Source: Clostridiaceae bacterium (GTDB taxonomy: Bacteria; Bacillota; Clostridia; Saccharofermentanales; DTU023). Taken from it: 55,796 nucleotides of DNA. The position numbers were made by a program, and so were the translations under genes. The notes below the pieces were generated by a model. The model had not been told where the DNA came from. It did no database searches and saw only the letters and a list, made by a program, of their open reading frames with translations. Below, piece by piece: positions 43,507 through 52,694 of the stretch (positions are counted from its first letter, which is position 1; each line of letters opens with the position of its first letter). The stretch lies in assembly GCA_012798865.1 (NCBI GenBank), contig JAAZMK010000072.1, positions 1 through 55,796 of the forward strand, given 5' to 3'.

Positions 43507-44600
43507 CATCATTTATTTCGGTTCAACTCGGTTTGTTGGATCCGCTATACTCGCTGTTCGGGTGGGTTCTGGGTGCACTTTATTCGTGGTTGAACAATTA
43601 CGGACTCGTTATTATCCTTTTCACCGTGATCATTCGCGCACTCCTGTTGCCGCTCGGTCTCAGAAGTCAGCGGGGTACGCTGCGTCAACAGACGCTGCAA
43701 TCCGAGATCAACGAGATCAAGCGCCGTTATCCTGACAATGCGCAGAAAGTTCAGGAGCTCACGCAGAAACTTTACAAGGAAAACGGCATTTCGATGACAT
43801 CGGGGTGCTTGCCCTCGATTCTCCAGTTGGCGATTATTTGGCCGATTATTTACATTTTCCGTGCGCCTCTACGTTTCATTACGAATGTCCCCTTCTATAA
43901 CGTGACAAAGATAGGCGAAGTGCTGGAGGCACAGGGATTGATGACAGCGGCTCAAGTCAAGAATCTCGCCGTCATGGATATTCCGATTCTGAACGGGCTG
44001 CGTGATTCCGGTTCTGCGCTCCAGCAATCTGTTCAGGAGGGGTGGATTCAGCTGCCGCAGGTGATCAATACGAATTTTCTCGGCATCGATCTCGGGATGA
44101 CGCCATCTTTCAAGCCGTGGGAATGGTTCGGTGCCGACTGGCGCGTCCAACTGCCGCTCGTTTTGCTGATCTTGATTACGATGTTTACGTACTGGTTGCA
44201 GATGCGCGTCATGCGGATGAGTACGGCTCGCCCCGAGAAAACAAAAGAAGAGAAAGCGCGTGAAAAGGCGAACCCTGCCAAGCGCGGTCAGAATCCCGAC
44301 CAAGCTGCCGGCATGATGAAGACAATGAATATTTTCATGCCGATCGTTATGCTGTTTACCATGTTCAGCATGCCTTCAGCGATGTGCCTGTACTGGCTTT
44401 TCCAGAACATCATGTATTTGATTCAATCGTTACTCGGTTACAAGTTTTATGTGACGCCCCTGCGTCTCGCATATGCAGAAGAGCAAGCATCATTCGATCG
44501 CTCACGTGGGAGAAGTGCGGATTCATCCGCTGATGGAGAAAAGGACGGTTTTTTCAAAAACCTCGTATCGAAGTTTAAGAATCGCGAAAAGCAGGGGTGA
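43503..44600 (+). CDS. yidC: Membrane protein insertase YidC/OxaA
   Basis: A 365-residue Oxa1-family insertase without the large periplasmic domain of Gram-negative YidC. The helices include [20 protein letters not shown] (first core helix with the conserved Arg), the cytoplasmic hairpin to about residue 105, and the C-terminal helices ending in [16 protein letters not shown] loop of about 70 residues with low similarity lies between the core helices. A charged tail rich in Lys and Arg could contact the ribosome. There is no lipobox, unlike SpoIIIJ lipoproteins. It is encoded between yidD and khpB. Confidence 0.95.
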   Translation: MTSFISVQLGLLDPLYSLFGWVLGALYSWLNNYGLVIILFTVIIRALLLPLGLRSQRGTLRQQTLQSEINEIKRRYPDNAQKVQELTQKLYKENGISMTSGCLPSILQLAIIWPIIYIFRAPLRFITNVPFYNVTKIGEVLEAQGLMTAAQVKNLAVMDIPILNGLRDSGSALQQSVQEGWIQLPQVINTNFLGIDLGMTPSFKPWEWFGADWRVQLPLVLLILITMFTYWLQMRVMRMSTARPEKTKEEKAREKANPAKRGQNPDQAAGMMKTMNIFMPIVMLFTMFSMPSAMCLYWLFQNIMYLIQSLLGYKFYVTPLRLAYAEEQASFDRSRGRSADSSADGEKDGFFKNLVSKFKNREKQG

Positions 44601-44739
44601 TTCTTTAAATAAAGCGCGTCGGCGACGCGGAAAAATAAACGAAAGCGACGTGAGACATCGAGACGCACGATCCAAGTGGTTTTAGCAGGTGTGTCGATGT
44701 TGCGAAAAGCTTTGCGATGTGCGTGAGGAGGATACCCGA

Positions 44740-45537
44740 ATGGAACGCACCATTGAAACAACAGGCAAGACAGTCGATCAAGCTGTCAAGCAGGCATTAA
44801 ATGAATTATCCGTCAGCGAAGACAAGGTGCTGATCGAGGTGTTGGATGAAGGGGAGACAGGCGGTTTGCTTGGTTTCGGGCGCCGTCCGGCATGTGTGCG
44901 TGTGACGATACTCGATGACGATATGAATTATGAGGATGACGACGAAACGTTTGAAGATGATGACGACGAAGACGATTACGAACGCGTCGATCTCGATGAT
45001 GAGGATTTCGATATGGAGTCATCCGATGAGAACGGCTGGCGCGTGCCGGAAGATCAGCGAGGTCTTATTCCCGCCGAGAATGCCGCACTCGATTACGTGC
45101 AGGATATGTTGTCCGGGATCGGCATCCACGGGCGCATTGAATCGTACCTCGGAGGTGACAACACGCTTCATATCGACATTATCAGCAACGACGGCGGCGT
45201 TGCGATCGGTCGTCACGGTGAGACGCTTGACGCGATTCAGTATCTGACGAATATCGTTGCGAATCGGTGGATCGATGAGTATTTAAGAGTCGTCGTCGAT
45301 GTCGGCGATTACCGCCGCCGCCGCGAACAGCGGCTGCAGCAGACAGCCAGAAAGATCGCTGACCGCGTTCTTGACAGGGGGCGAGCATCGAAGATGAAAC
45401 CGATGTCGCCTGCAGAGAGGCGTATCGTCCATATAGCACTTCGCGACATGGACGGTATTACGACGTACAGTGAAGGCGTCGATCCGCGCCGCTATGTCGT
45501 TATCGCACCGACGGCAGGTTTGGAGATTATTGACTGA
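44740..45537 (+). CDS. khpB: RNA-binding protein KhpB/Jag (SpoIIIJ-associated)
   Basis: A 265-residue RNA-binding protein with three parts. The Jag_N domain (about 3-50) contains GLLGFGRRPA. An acidic linker (about 60-105) consists of runs of Asp and Glu. Then come a KH domain with GVAIGRHGETLDAIQYL and an R3H domain with PMSPAERRIVHIALRD. It binds many RNAs, usually with KhpA, and affects cell division and elongation. The ATG at 44740 follows GAGGAGG. The acidic linker is longer than in Bacillus. It sits between yidC and mnmE as in most Firmicutes. Confidence 0.95.
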   Translation: MERTIETTGKTVDQAVKQALNELSVSEDKVLIEVLDEGETGGLLGFGRRPACVRVTILDDDMNYEDDDETFEDDDDEDDYERVDLDDEDFDMESSDENGWRVPEDQRGLIPAENAALDYVQDMLSGIGIHGRIESYLGGDNTLHIDIISNDGGVAIGRHGETLDAIQYLTNIVANRWIDEYLRVVVDVGDYRRRREQRLQQTARKIADRVLDRGRASKMKPMSPAERRIVHIALRDMDGITTYSEGVDPRRYVVIAPTAGLEIID

Positions 45538-45541
45538 CACC

Positions 45542-47011
45542 ATGACTAATATGGATCTTGATACGATCGCGGCATTTTCGACACCGCCGGGCGAAAGCGG
45601 CCTGGCGGTGCTTCGCATTTCAGGTTCTTTTGCGGCTTCGATATGCGATTGTCTGTTTGTGCCCTCATCCTCGCGATTCAAAAAACCGTCCGATATGGAA
45701 GGTTATACGCTTGCCCACGGCTATTGGGGCGCAATCGACGAGGTGGTGCTCGCCTGTTTTCGAGCGCCTTATTCGTACACAGGTGAAGACGTCTACGAAA
45801 TTTCGTGCCATGGCGGACAGGCAATTCGCCAAGCTGTTCTCGACAGCGTGCTCGCTGCCGGCGCCCGCGCTGCAGGTCCCGGAGAGTTTAGCCGTCGCGC
45901 GTTTTTCAACGGGAAGATGGATCTCACGGCAGCGGAAGCCGTGATGGATATGATCGGCGCTCAAGCCGAAAAACAAGCGCAGGCGGCGTATCGGCAATTA
46001 ACGGGCGGCGTGTCGCGTGTCATACACGAAAGGACCGATCATCTCTACGGAGCGCTCGCCCGGCTTGAAATGTTATTGGATTGGGATGAAGAGGAGGAAC
46101 GCCCGGAGGATCGTGAACTGCTCGTGCATGAATTGGAGCACTCGGAGCGCGAGTTACGTCTCTTGGCAGACAGTTTCGCCGGCGGACGCATCATACGTGA
46201 AGGACTCGCCGTCGTGATCGCGGGCAGTCCCAATGTCGGCAAATCATCGATCCTCAACGCTCTTTCAGGACATGACCGTGCGATTGTCAGCAATATCCCC
46301 GGCACGACGCGCGATACGGTCGAGATCGATCTCACGCTGAACGGATACCTAGTTCATCTGACCGACACGGCAGGGCTTGCGATTGACAGTCAGGATCCCA
46401 TTGAGCGCGAGGGAATCATGCGCGCGGAAAGCGCGCTCCGCGCGGCGGACCTCGTTTTGTGGGTTTTGTCGCCGCCTTTGCTTCCCGAGGATGAACGCCG
46501 GCAGGAAGAAACTCGGATTGAGAGATGTCTCGAGGAGGGTAAGGAGCTTCTCCTTATATTGGGCAAGGATGACTTGCGTCCGTCACTTCCTGCAGAGGAA
46601 GATCCTGCGCTTTATGCTGCCGAACGTTTCCCGGATTTGCCGACGCTGACATGGTCGGATCGCTCCGAGGATGATTTACAACGCCTTAGGGAGATGTTGG
46701 TGCGATTTATTGAAGGCGGCAGCCTCAACTCTGCGGAGGAAACTCCCTCCGTCACCCGTCACGAACAAGTGAAATCGCACGGTGAAGGACAAAGTCACAG
46801 TATGCTGACGCATGCGCGCCACAAGGTTGCCGTCGACCGCGCCGTTGAGCTTGTCGGTCGTGCGAGAGCTGATCTTCAGGCCGGTCTTTCGTTCGATCTG
46901 GTCGCCATTTCATTAAAAGAAGCGCTGACGGAACTCTCGACCATTACGGGCGAAGACGTCTCCGAGACCTTAATCGAGCAGATATTCAGTCGGTTCTGTA
47001 TCGGTAAATAA
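45542..47011 (+). CDS. mnmE: tRNA uridine-5-carboxymethylaminomethyl modification GTPase MnmE
   Basis: A 489-residue GTPase. The N-terminal folate-binding domain begins DTIAAFSTPPGESGLAVLRISG. The G domain has GSPNVGKSSILNAL (P-loop), GTTRDTVE (switch) and DTAGLA. The C-terminal FCIGK is the conserved catalytic cysteine motif. With MnmG it modifies wobble uridines of tRNAs. The ATG at 45542 comes five bases after the khpB stop; an ATG at 45551 is an alternative. Confidence 0.97.
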   Translation: MTNMDLDTIAAFSTPPGESGLAVLRISGSFAASICDCLFVPSSSRFKKPSDMEGYTLAHGYWGAIDEVVLACFRAPYSYTGEDVYEISCHGGQAIRQAVLDSVLAAGARAAGPGEFSRRAFFNGKMDLTAAEAVMDMIGAQAEKQAQAAYRQLTGGVSRVIHERTDHLYGALARLEMLLDWDEEEERPEDRELLVHELEHSERELRLLADSFAGGRIIREGLAVVIAGSPNVGKSSILNALSGHDRAIVSNIPGTTRDTVEIDLTLNGYLVHLTDTAGLAIDSQDPIEREGIMRAESALRAADLVLWVLSPPLLPEDERRQEETRIERCLEEGKELLLILGKDDLRPSLPAEEDPALYAAERFPDLPTLTWSDRSEDDLQRLREMLVRFIEGGSLNSAEETPSVTRHEQVKSHGEGQSHSMLTHARHKVAVDRAVELVGRARADLQAGLSFDLVAISLKEALTELSTITGEDVSETLIEQIFSRFCIGK

Positions 47012-47013
47012 CG

Positions 47014-48942
47014 ATGTTGTCACTCGCTGAAGCACGCAATCAAGAAAACGCCTTTGTTGCCGGAGAAGCCGACATCATTGTTGTTGGCGCCGGTCACGCC
47101 GGTTGTGAGGCGGCGCTTGCGGCGGCACGTCTCGGGCGCCGCGTTCTGCTGTTTACGATGACGCTCGACAGCCTTGCCAACCTGCCATGCAATCCCAACA
47201 TCGGCGGCACGGCAAAAGGTCAAATGGTCAGGGAGATCGACGCCCTCGGCGGCGAGATGGGGCGATTGGCGGATCGCCATATGATCCAGTACCGTATGCT
47301 GAACGCGACAAAAGGTCCTGCCGTCATGTCGCCTCGCGCGCAGATGGATCGTACGGGCTACCAACGCGGGATGAAAGAAGTGCTCGAATCGGAACCCCTT
47401 CTCTCGTTGATTCAGCAGGAGATCACGGGGCTTCTTGTGGCAGGCGAGAAGGGTAAAAGAAAAATTGAGGGTGTTGTTGCGGCGACCGGTTCGCTTTACG
47501 TGGCGAGCGATGTGATTCTCTGTCCCGGTACCTTTCTCGATGCGCGCGTCATTATCGGCGACTCGGTGCGCAGCTCCGGTCCTGATCAGCTTGCTCCGGC
47601 TTCCGGGCTGGGTGACGCTTTGACGGCGCTCGGATTGCCGACTCGACGTTTCAAGACGGGGACGCCCGGAAGATTTCACAAGCGCAGTGTCGACCTTGAA
47701 CAGATGGAGCTTCAAGCAGCCGACCGCAATGCGAGACCTTTCTCTTTTGAGCATGAGGACGACCCGTCGTGGCGCCCCGCGGCGGAACTCGCCTGCTATA
47801 TTACGTGGACAACGGATGCGACGAAACAGCTTCTTTCCGACAACATGGACCGTTCACCTCTATATTCCGGAGTGATCGAGGGGGTCGGACCGCGGTACTG
47901 CCCATCCATTGAAGATAAAATCGTTAAATTCCCCAACCATTCACGCCATCATGTTTTTCTTGAACCGACAGGTTTAGATACGCAAGAGATGTACGCTTCC
48001 GGTCTCTCAACGTCCATGCCTGAGGAGATTCAGCGCGCGATGCTCAAAACAGTCCCGGGGATGGAAAATGCCGAGATCATGCGTCCCGCCTACGCCATTG
48101 AGTATCTCTGTGTCGATCCGACCGTCTTGGAATTATCTCTTGAAGTGAAAGGGATCGAGGGTCTGTTTCTCGCTGGTCAAATCAACGGATCGTCGGGATA
48201 CGAGGAGGCGGCGGCACAAGGGCTTATAGCAGGCATAAATGCCGTCAGGAAGCAACAAGGAGAGGAGCCTCTCATCATTGACCGTTCGGAAGGTTATATC
48301 GGCGTTCTGATCGATGACCTCGTGACGAAGGGCACGAACGAGCCGTATCGCCTGATGACCTCGCGCGCGGAATATCGCTTGCTTTTACGCCAAGATAATG
48401 CGGATGCCAGATTGTCGCCGATCGGATACGAGGTCGGTCTGCTCTCGGAAGAGCGTTGGCAGCGCTTTCTTGAAAAACAGCGGATGATCGATGGCGAGAA
48501 GGAGCGCTTGAGCGAGGTGCGTGTCCGCAAGTCCAAGCTGTCGGATCGTATTTTGCAGGACGCCGGGAGCACGCCTCTCAAGGCGACGACTCGACTGTAC
48601 GATCTCCTCAAGCGACCTGAGCTCAATTACGAGATGTTGGCGCCGCTCGATCCTGAGCGTCAGGAATTGCCGCCGTCAGTACAGGAATCGGTCGAGATAC
48701 AGATTCGGTACGAGGGTTATCTCAGGATGGAGCGAGATCGCGTGGAGAGATTTAAGAAGCTGGAGCACAAGCGCCTCCCGAGCGAGATCGATTACGAACG
48801 CATCAGAGGTCTTCGCCTCGAAGCGCGACAGAAACTCAGCGAGCGCCGACCTCAATCGATCGGTCAGGCGAGCCGCATCTCGGGCGTCTCTCCTGCCGAT
48901 ATTCAAGTGTTGCTCGTCTATATGGAGCAGTGGAACGGGTAG
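47014..48942 (+). CDS. mnmG: tRNA uridine-5-carboxymethylaminomethyl modification enzyme MnmG
   Basis: A 642-residue FAD protein and partner of MnmE. Its Rossmann motif is VVGAGHAGCEAALAAARLG, followed by LPCNPNIGGTAKG and the later family segments SGYEEAAAQGL and EYRLLLRQDNAD. The C-terminal helical domain binds MnmE. The length is normal for the family. The start lies two bases after the mnmE stop, so the two are cotranslated. Confidence 0.97.
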   Translation: MLSLAEARNQENAFVAGEADIIVVGAGHAGCEAALAAARLGRRVLLFTMTLDSLANLPCNPNIGGTAKGQMVREIDALGGEMGRLADRHMIQYRMLNATKGPAVMSPRAQMDRTGYQRGMKEVLESEPLLSLIQQEITGLLVAGEKGKRKIEGVVAATGSLYVASDVILCPGTFLDARVIIGDSVRSSGPDQLAPASGLGDALTALGLPTRRFKTGTPGRFHKRSVDLEQMELQAADRNARPFSFEHEDDPSWRPAAELACYITWTTDATKQLLSDNMDRSPLYSGVIEGVGPRYCPSIEDKIVKFPNHSRHHVFLEPTGLDTQEMYASGLSTSMPEEIQRAMLKTVPGMENAEIMRPAYAIEYLCVDPTVLELSLEVKGIEGLFLAGQINGSSGYEEAAAQGLIAGINAVRKQQGEEPLIIDRSEGYIGVLIDDLVTKGTNEPYRLMTSRAEYRLLLRQDNADARLSPIGYEVGLLSEERWQRFLEKQRMIDGEKERLSEVRVRKSKLSDRILQDAGSTPLKATTRLYDLLKRPELNYEMLAPLDPERQELPPSVQESVEIQIRYEGYLRMERDRVERFKKLEHKRLPSEIDYERIRGLRLEARQKLSERRPQSIGQASRISGVSPADIQVLLVYMEQWNG

Positions 48943-48950
48943 AGCCGATC

Positions 48951-49652
48951 ATGGACGAGGGCATTATCGTCAAAGCGCTTGAGCGTGCGGATATCGCCGC
49001 ATCGCCTGAAGTCGTTCGGCGTACTGCACTTTTCGTTGAGCATTTGAAGAAAGTCAACGAAAAAATTAATCTGACGGCGATCACGGATGACGAATCGATC
49101 GGGACGCGTCATCTCCAAGATAGCTGGATGCTCTGTTCCTATATACCAAAAGGCTCGACGCTGATTGACGTCAGCTCCGGAGCGGGTTTTCCCGGTCTTG
49201 CGCTCAAGATCGTTCGTCCCGACCTCGATGTCACGTTGCTCGACTCCGTTCGTAAGAAAACTGACTTCCTTGATAACGCGGTTGAACTTCTCGACCTCGA
49301 CCAAGTTCGCGCGATTCACGGTCGTGCGGAAGAGCTCGGCAGAGATCGTTTGTACCGTGATCGATTCGACGTCGCCGTCGCGCGAGCCGTCACGGCATTG
49401 CCGACACTGCTGGAACTATCGCTCCCGCTCGTCAGACCGGGCGGTCTATTCATCGCCATGAAAGGTCGAGACGATGAAACGGCGGCATCGAAACGAGCTC
49501 TCGAAGAGCTAAGGGGAAGAATTGAAAAAGTCGTCCGTTACGAGCTTCCCGACACCGATCATGCGCGTTCACTCGTCATCGTAAAAAAACTTTTCCCCAC
49601 ACCTTTACGTTATCCTAGGCGAATGGCAGCCATCAAAAAAAGTTCCCTTTGA
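48951..49652 (+). CDS. rsmG: 16S rRNA (guanine-N7)-methyltransferase RsmG
   Basis: A 233-residue SAM-dependent methyltransferase acting on G527 of 16S rRNA. It has INLTAITD, the glycine motif DVSSGAGFPGLALKI (Ser in place of the more usual Gly-Thr) and the later ARAVTALPTLLELSLPLV with KG. The ATG at 48951 is preferred; a GTG at 48930 would overlap mnmG, and neither has a strong ribosome site. A hairpin terminator follows. Loss of RsmG is known to give low-level streptomycin resistance, but this copy looks intact. Confidence 0.95.
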   Translation: MDEGIIVKALERADIAASPEVVRRTALFVEHLKKVNEKINLTAITDDESIGTRHLQDSWMLCSYIPKGSTLIDVSSGAGFPGLALKIVRPDLDVTLLDSVRKKTDFLDNAVELLDLDQVRAIHGRAEELGRDRLYRDRFDVAVARAVTALPTLLELSLPLVRPGGLFIAMKGRDDETAASKRALEELRGRIEKVVRYELPDTDHARSLVIVKKLFPTPLRYPRRMAAIKKSSL

Positions 49653-49665
49653 TTCATCCTTAAAC

Positions 49666-49697
49666 AACGCGCTGATGCACGGCTCATAGCGCGTTTT
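49666..49697 (+). terminator. Terminator after rsmG
   Basis: AACGCGCT (49666-49673) and AGCGCGTT (49688-49695) form a perfect 8-bp stem with a 14-base loop followed by a short T-run. It closes the rpmH-rsmG block. Confidence 0.7.
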
Positions 49698-49739
49698 AGA
49701 GGCTGATATTAAGCATTTTTGCGCACTTTTTTACAGGTG

Positions 49740-49762
49740 TTTTACCGTCGTCTATGGTAAAA
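49740..49762. promoter_or_regulatory. Inverted repeat in the gyrA upstream region
   Basis: TTTTACC (49740-49746) and GGTAAAA (49756-49762) flank a 9-base centre, 72 bp before gyrA. A TTTACA-like -35 lies just upstream, and -10-like TATGGT or TAAAAT boxes overlap the repeat, so this is probably the promoter with an operator or supercoiling-sensitive element. Confidence 0.4.
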
Positions 49763-49833
49763 TATATATGACATAAAAACTCGAAAATGTTCTCTTTTTA
49801 AAACTATTTTCCATGAAGAAAAGGGAGGAATTT

Positions 49834-52440
49834 ATGGCATCGGAGCCAAACATCAAAAACGATTATCAGCAGCGCGAAGAAGCTGTCGACGCGGCATTTC
49901 AGAACCCGGATAATGTCGTTATACCGGTCGATCTCGACCAGGAAATGAAAAAGTCCTTTATCGATTATGCCATGAGCGTTATCTCGGACCGTGCGCTTCC
50001 CGATGTGCGCGACGGACTCAAGCCCGTACACCGGAGAATCCTATACTCCATGTATACGCAAGGGTTTACCGCGGACAAACCACATCGCAAAAGCGCGACG
50101 ACGATCGGTGACGTGCTCGGGCGTTTTCATCCGCATGGCGACCAGAGTGTCTACGATGCGCTCGTTCGATTAGCGCAAGATTTCTCGATGCGTTACCCGC
50201 TCGTCGACGGTCATGGCAACTTCGGATCGAGAGACGGCGACCCGCCTGCTGCCTATCGTTATACGGAAGCGCGTCTGACACGTCTCGCAGGCGAGATGAT
50301 GTCCGACTTGAACAAGGATACGGTCGATTTTAAACCGAACTATGACGATCGCTTTGAGGAGCCGACCGTCTTGCCGGCGGGATTTCCTAACCTGCTTGTG
50401 TCAGGTTCTACGGGCATCGCTGTCGGGATGGTGACGAATATCCCACCGCACAATCTGCGCGAAGTGATCGCGGGTACGATTTTTCTGATCGACAATCCCG
50501 ACGCGACGGTTGATGATTTGATGGAGTTCATCCCGGCGCCCGACTTTCCGACGGGCGCTCAGATCATGGGCGTCTCGGGAACGCGTGCTGCTTACAGGCG
50601 CGGTCGCGGACGCATCGTCGTACGCGGTCACGCGGAGATTGAGGAAATCGCCAACAACCGTTATCGCATCGTCATCAAGTCGCTTCCCTATATGGTCAAT
50701 AAAGCGCGCCTGATCGAAAGGATCGCGGACTTGGTCAAGGATAAGCGCATTGAGGGTATTTCCGACGTGCGCGATGAGTCGGATCGTCACGACGATATCC
50801 GTATTGTTGTGGAGCTGCGGCGCGATGCGACCCCGATGGTCGTATTGAATCAGCTTTACCGGCATACGCAATTGCAGGATACGTTCGGCGCGACCATGCT
50901 CGCACTTGTGTCCGAGGACGGCAAGTATGTACCGGTGCTTCTCAGCCTGAAAGATATGCTCGAGCATTTCATCAAGCATCAGGCGGAGGTCATCACGCGC
51001 CGCATCAGCTTTGATTTGGCGCGCGCGGAGGCGAGGCTCCATCTTGTCGAAGGATTGCAGCTCGCGATTGATTACATCGACGAGGTCATCACGATCATCC
51101 GTCAGTCCGCCGACGAGGAGACGGCGAAAGCGCGTCTCTGCGAACGTTTCGGATTGTCCGAGAAGCAGTCGCAACACGTCGTCGACATGCGTCTCGGTCG
51201 ACTCTCCGGTCTTGAACGCGAGAAGCTGTTGGCGGAGAACGTCGATTTAACGGACAAGATCAAAGGGTTCAAGTTGATCCTTGGCGATGAATCGCTCCTT
51301 CATGTAGAGATGAAAAAAGAGCTGCAGGCGATCGCGGACAAGTACGGCGATGACAGGCGAACAGAAATACTGCCTGCCGGAGAATACGAGATCGATGACG
51401 AGGAATTGATCGAAGAGGAGCAAGTCGTTATTGCCATGTCGAAAGCCGGCTACATCAAGCGGATGCCTGTCGATGTGTACAGCGCTCAGCACCGAGGCGG
51501 GCGCGGAATCACGGCGATGCAGACGCGAGAGGACGACTTCGTCGATACGATCATCATCACGTCGACGCACCAGACGCTGTTATTCTTTACCGACTTTGGG
51601 AAAGTCTACGAACTCAAGGGATATCAAGTGCCTGAGTTCAGTCGGACGGCGCGCGGGATCGCGATTGTTAACCTGCTGCATCTTGACCCGGAAGAAAAAG
51701 TCCGCACATTAATTCGTATCGACTCATACGACCAGGGCGGCAATCTCGTCATGGCGACGGCGGACGGTCTCGTCAAGAAGACGTTGCTATCCGACTACAG
51801 AAATATTCACAAGGGCGGTCTAATCGCGATCAAGATGCGCGAGGGCGACAGACTCGTCAATGTACGACTGTCCGACGATGAAGATGATATTCTGCTCGTC
51901 ACGCGCAATGGGTTGTCGATCCGTTTCAATGAATCGTCCGTCCGCGCGACGGGAAGAAATACGATGGGTGTCAACGGCATCAAACTGAGCGAAGACGATC
52001 AGGTGATCGGCATGATCACGACAGACGGCGACGGGACGCTTCTCGTCGTCACTGAAAACGGATTCGGCAAGCGTACTTCTCTCTCGGAATACCGCGTTCA
52101 AAACCGCCACGGCGTGGGGCTTATCACTTATAGGACGACAAGACGCACGGGAAAACTGATCGGTGTCGCAGAGGTGACAGACGAAGACGATGTTCTTCTT
52201 ATCAACGATCACGGTATCATCATCCGTTTCCGTGCGAGTGAGATCCCCATTATGGGGCGCATCACGTCAGGCGTCACGCTGATGAAAGTCCGTGAAGGGC
52301 TGGTCGTCGATATGTCTGTCGTCTCGCCCGATGAGGAGTGTGAACATGAAACTGTCAACGGCACCGCGCCGGATGACCTGAACGACGAAGCGTATGTCGA
52401 TGATTTGGAAGAGAGTGCAGACGAAGAGGAGCTTTCCTAA
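49834..52440 (+). CDS. gyrA: DNA gyrase subunit A
   Basis: An 868-residue type II topoisomerase subunit. It opens with the conserved [18 protein letters not shown]. Catalytic Tyr143 is in AYRYTEAR, and the C-terminal beta-pinwheel has the GyrA box as QHRGGRG, supporting GyrA over ParC. In the quinolone-binding segment [10 protein letters not shown], Gln104 stands where E. coli has Ser83; Asp108 equals Asp87. An acidic tail of about 40 residues ends the protein. The ATG at 49834 has GGGAGG five bases upstream, which argues against the earlier ATG at 49813. gyrB is not next to it; the partner must lie elsewhere. Confidence 0.95.
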   Translation: MASEPNIKNDYQQREEAVDAAFQNPDNVVIPVDLDQEMKKSFIDYAMSVISDRALPDVRDGLKPVHRRILYSMYTQGFTADKPHRKSATTIGDVLGRFHPHGDQSVYDALVRLAQDFSMRYPLVDGHGNFGSRDGDPPAAYRYTEARLTRLAGEMMSDLNKDTVDFKPNYDDRFEEPTVLPAGFPNLLVSGSTGIAVGMVTNIPPHNLREVIAGTIFLIDNPDATVDDLMEFIPAPDFPTGAQIMGVSGTRAAYRRGRGRIVVRGHAEIEEIANNRYRIVIKSLPYMVNKARLIERIADLVKDKRIEGISDVRDESDRHDDIRIVVELRRDATPMVVLNQLYRHTQLQDTFGATMLALVSEDGKYVPVLLSLKDMLEHFIKHQAEVITRRISFDLARAEARLHLVEGLQLAIDYIDEVITIIRQSADEETAKARLCERFGLSEKQSQHVVDMRLGRLSGLEREKLLAENVDLTDKIKGFKLILGDESLLHVEMKKELQAIADKYGDDRRTEILPAGEYEIDDEELIEEEQVVIAMSKAGYIKRMPVDVYSAQHRGGRGITAMQTREDDFVDTIIITSTHQTLLFFTDFGKVYELKGYQVPEFSRTARGIAIVNLLHLDPEEKVRTLIRIDSYDQGGNLVMATADGLVKKTLLSDYRNIHKGGLIAIKMREGDRLVNVRLSDDEDDILLVTRNGLSIRFNESSVRATGRNTMGVNGIKLSEDDQVIGMITTDGDGTLLVVTENGFGKRTSLSEYRVQNRHGVGLITYRTTRRTGKLIGVAEVTDEDDVLLINDHGIIIRFRASEIPIMGRITSGVTLMKVREGLVVDMSVVSPDEECEHETVNGTAPDDLNDEAYVDDLEESADEEELS

Positions 52441-52580
52441 GAGGACGCTCCTGAAACTGAGATTGTGTTTTTCGACCAACTCTCGTAGAGCTTTCCTAAG
52501 AGGACACTGCTGAGACTGAGATTGTGTTTTTCGACCAACTCTCGTGGAGCCCTCTTAAGAGGACGCTGCTGAAACTGATT
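52429..52580. repeat. 59-bp tandem repeat starting in the gyrA 3' end
   Basis: Copies begin at 52429, 52488 and 52547 (last partial, about 34 bp). Each begins GAGCTTTCCTAAGAGGAC or a close variant. The first copy contains the gyrA stop codon, so the array is a duplication of the gene end plus about 47 bp downstream. Copy 3 has CCTCTTAAGAGG, a perfect palindrome. Confidence 0.92.
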
Positions 52581-52623
52581 CGTGAAGGAGTTAACGTGCA
52601 AGCGCGCCAAGCGACAAAAACGC

Positions 52624-52652
52624 TTGTCAGTTTAGAGTCATACGAATAAGAT
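52624..52652 (+). promoter_or_regulatory. Promoter for pepF
   Basis: TTGTCA (52624-52629), 17-bp spacer, TAAGAT (52647-52652), 42 bp before the pepF start. A small hairpin AAGCG/CGCTT lies directly upstream and may end gyrA transcription. Confidence 0.6.
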
Positions 52653-52694
52653 GGAATCAGAAAAAGAATAATAGAAACGGGGGAGAGATTATCC

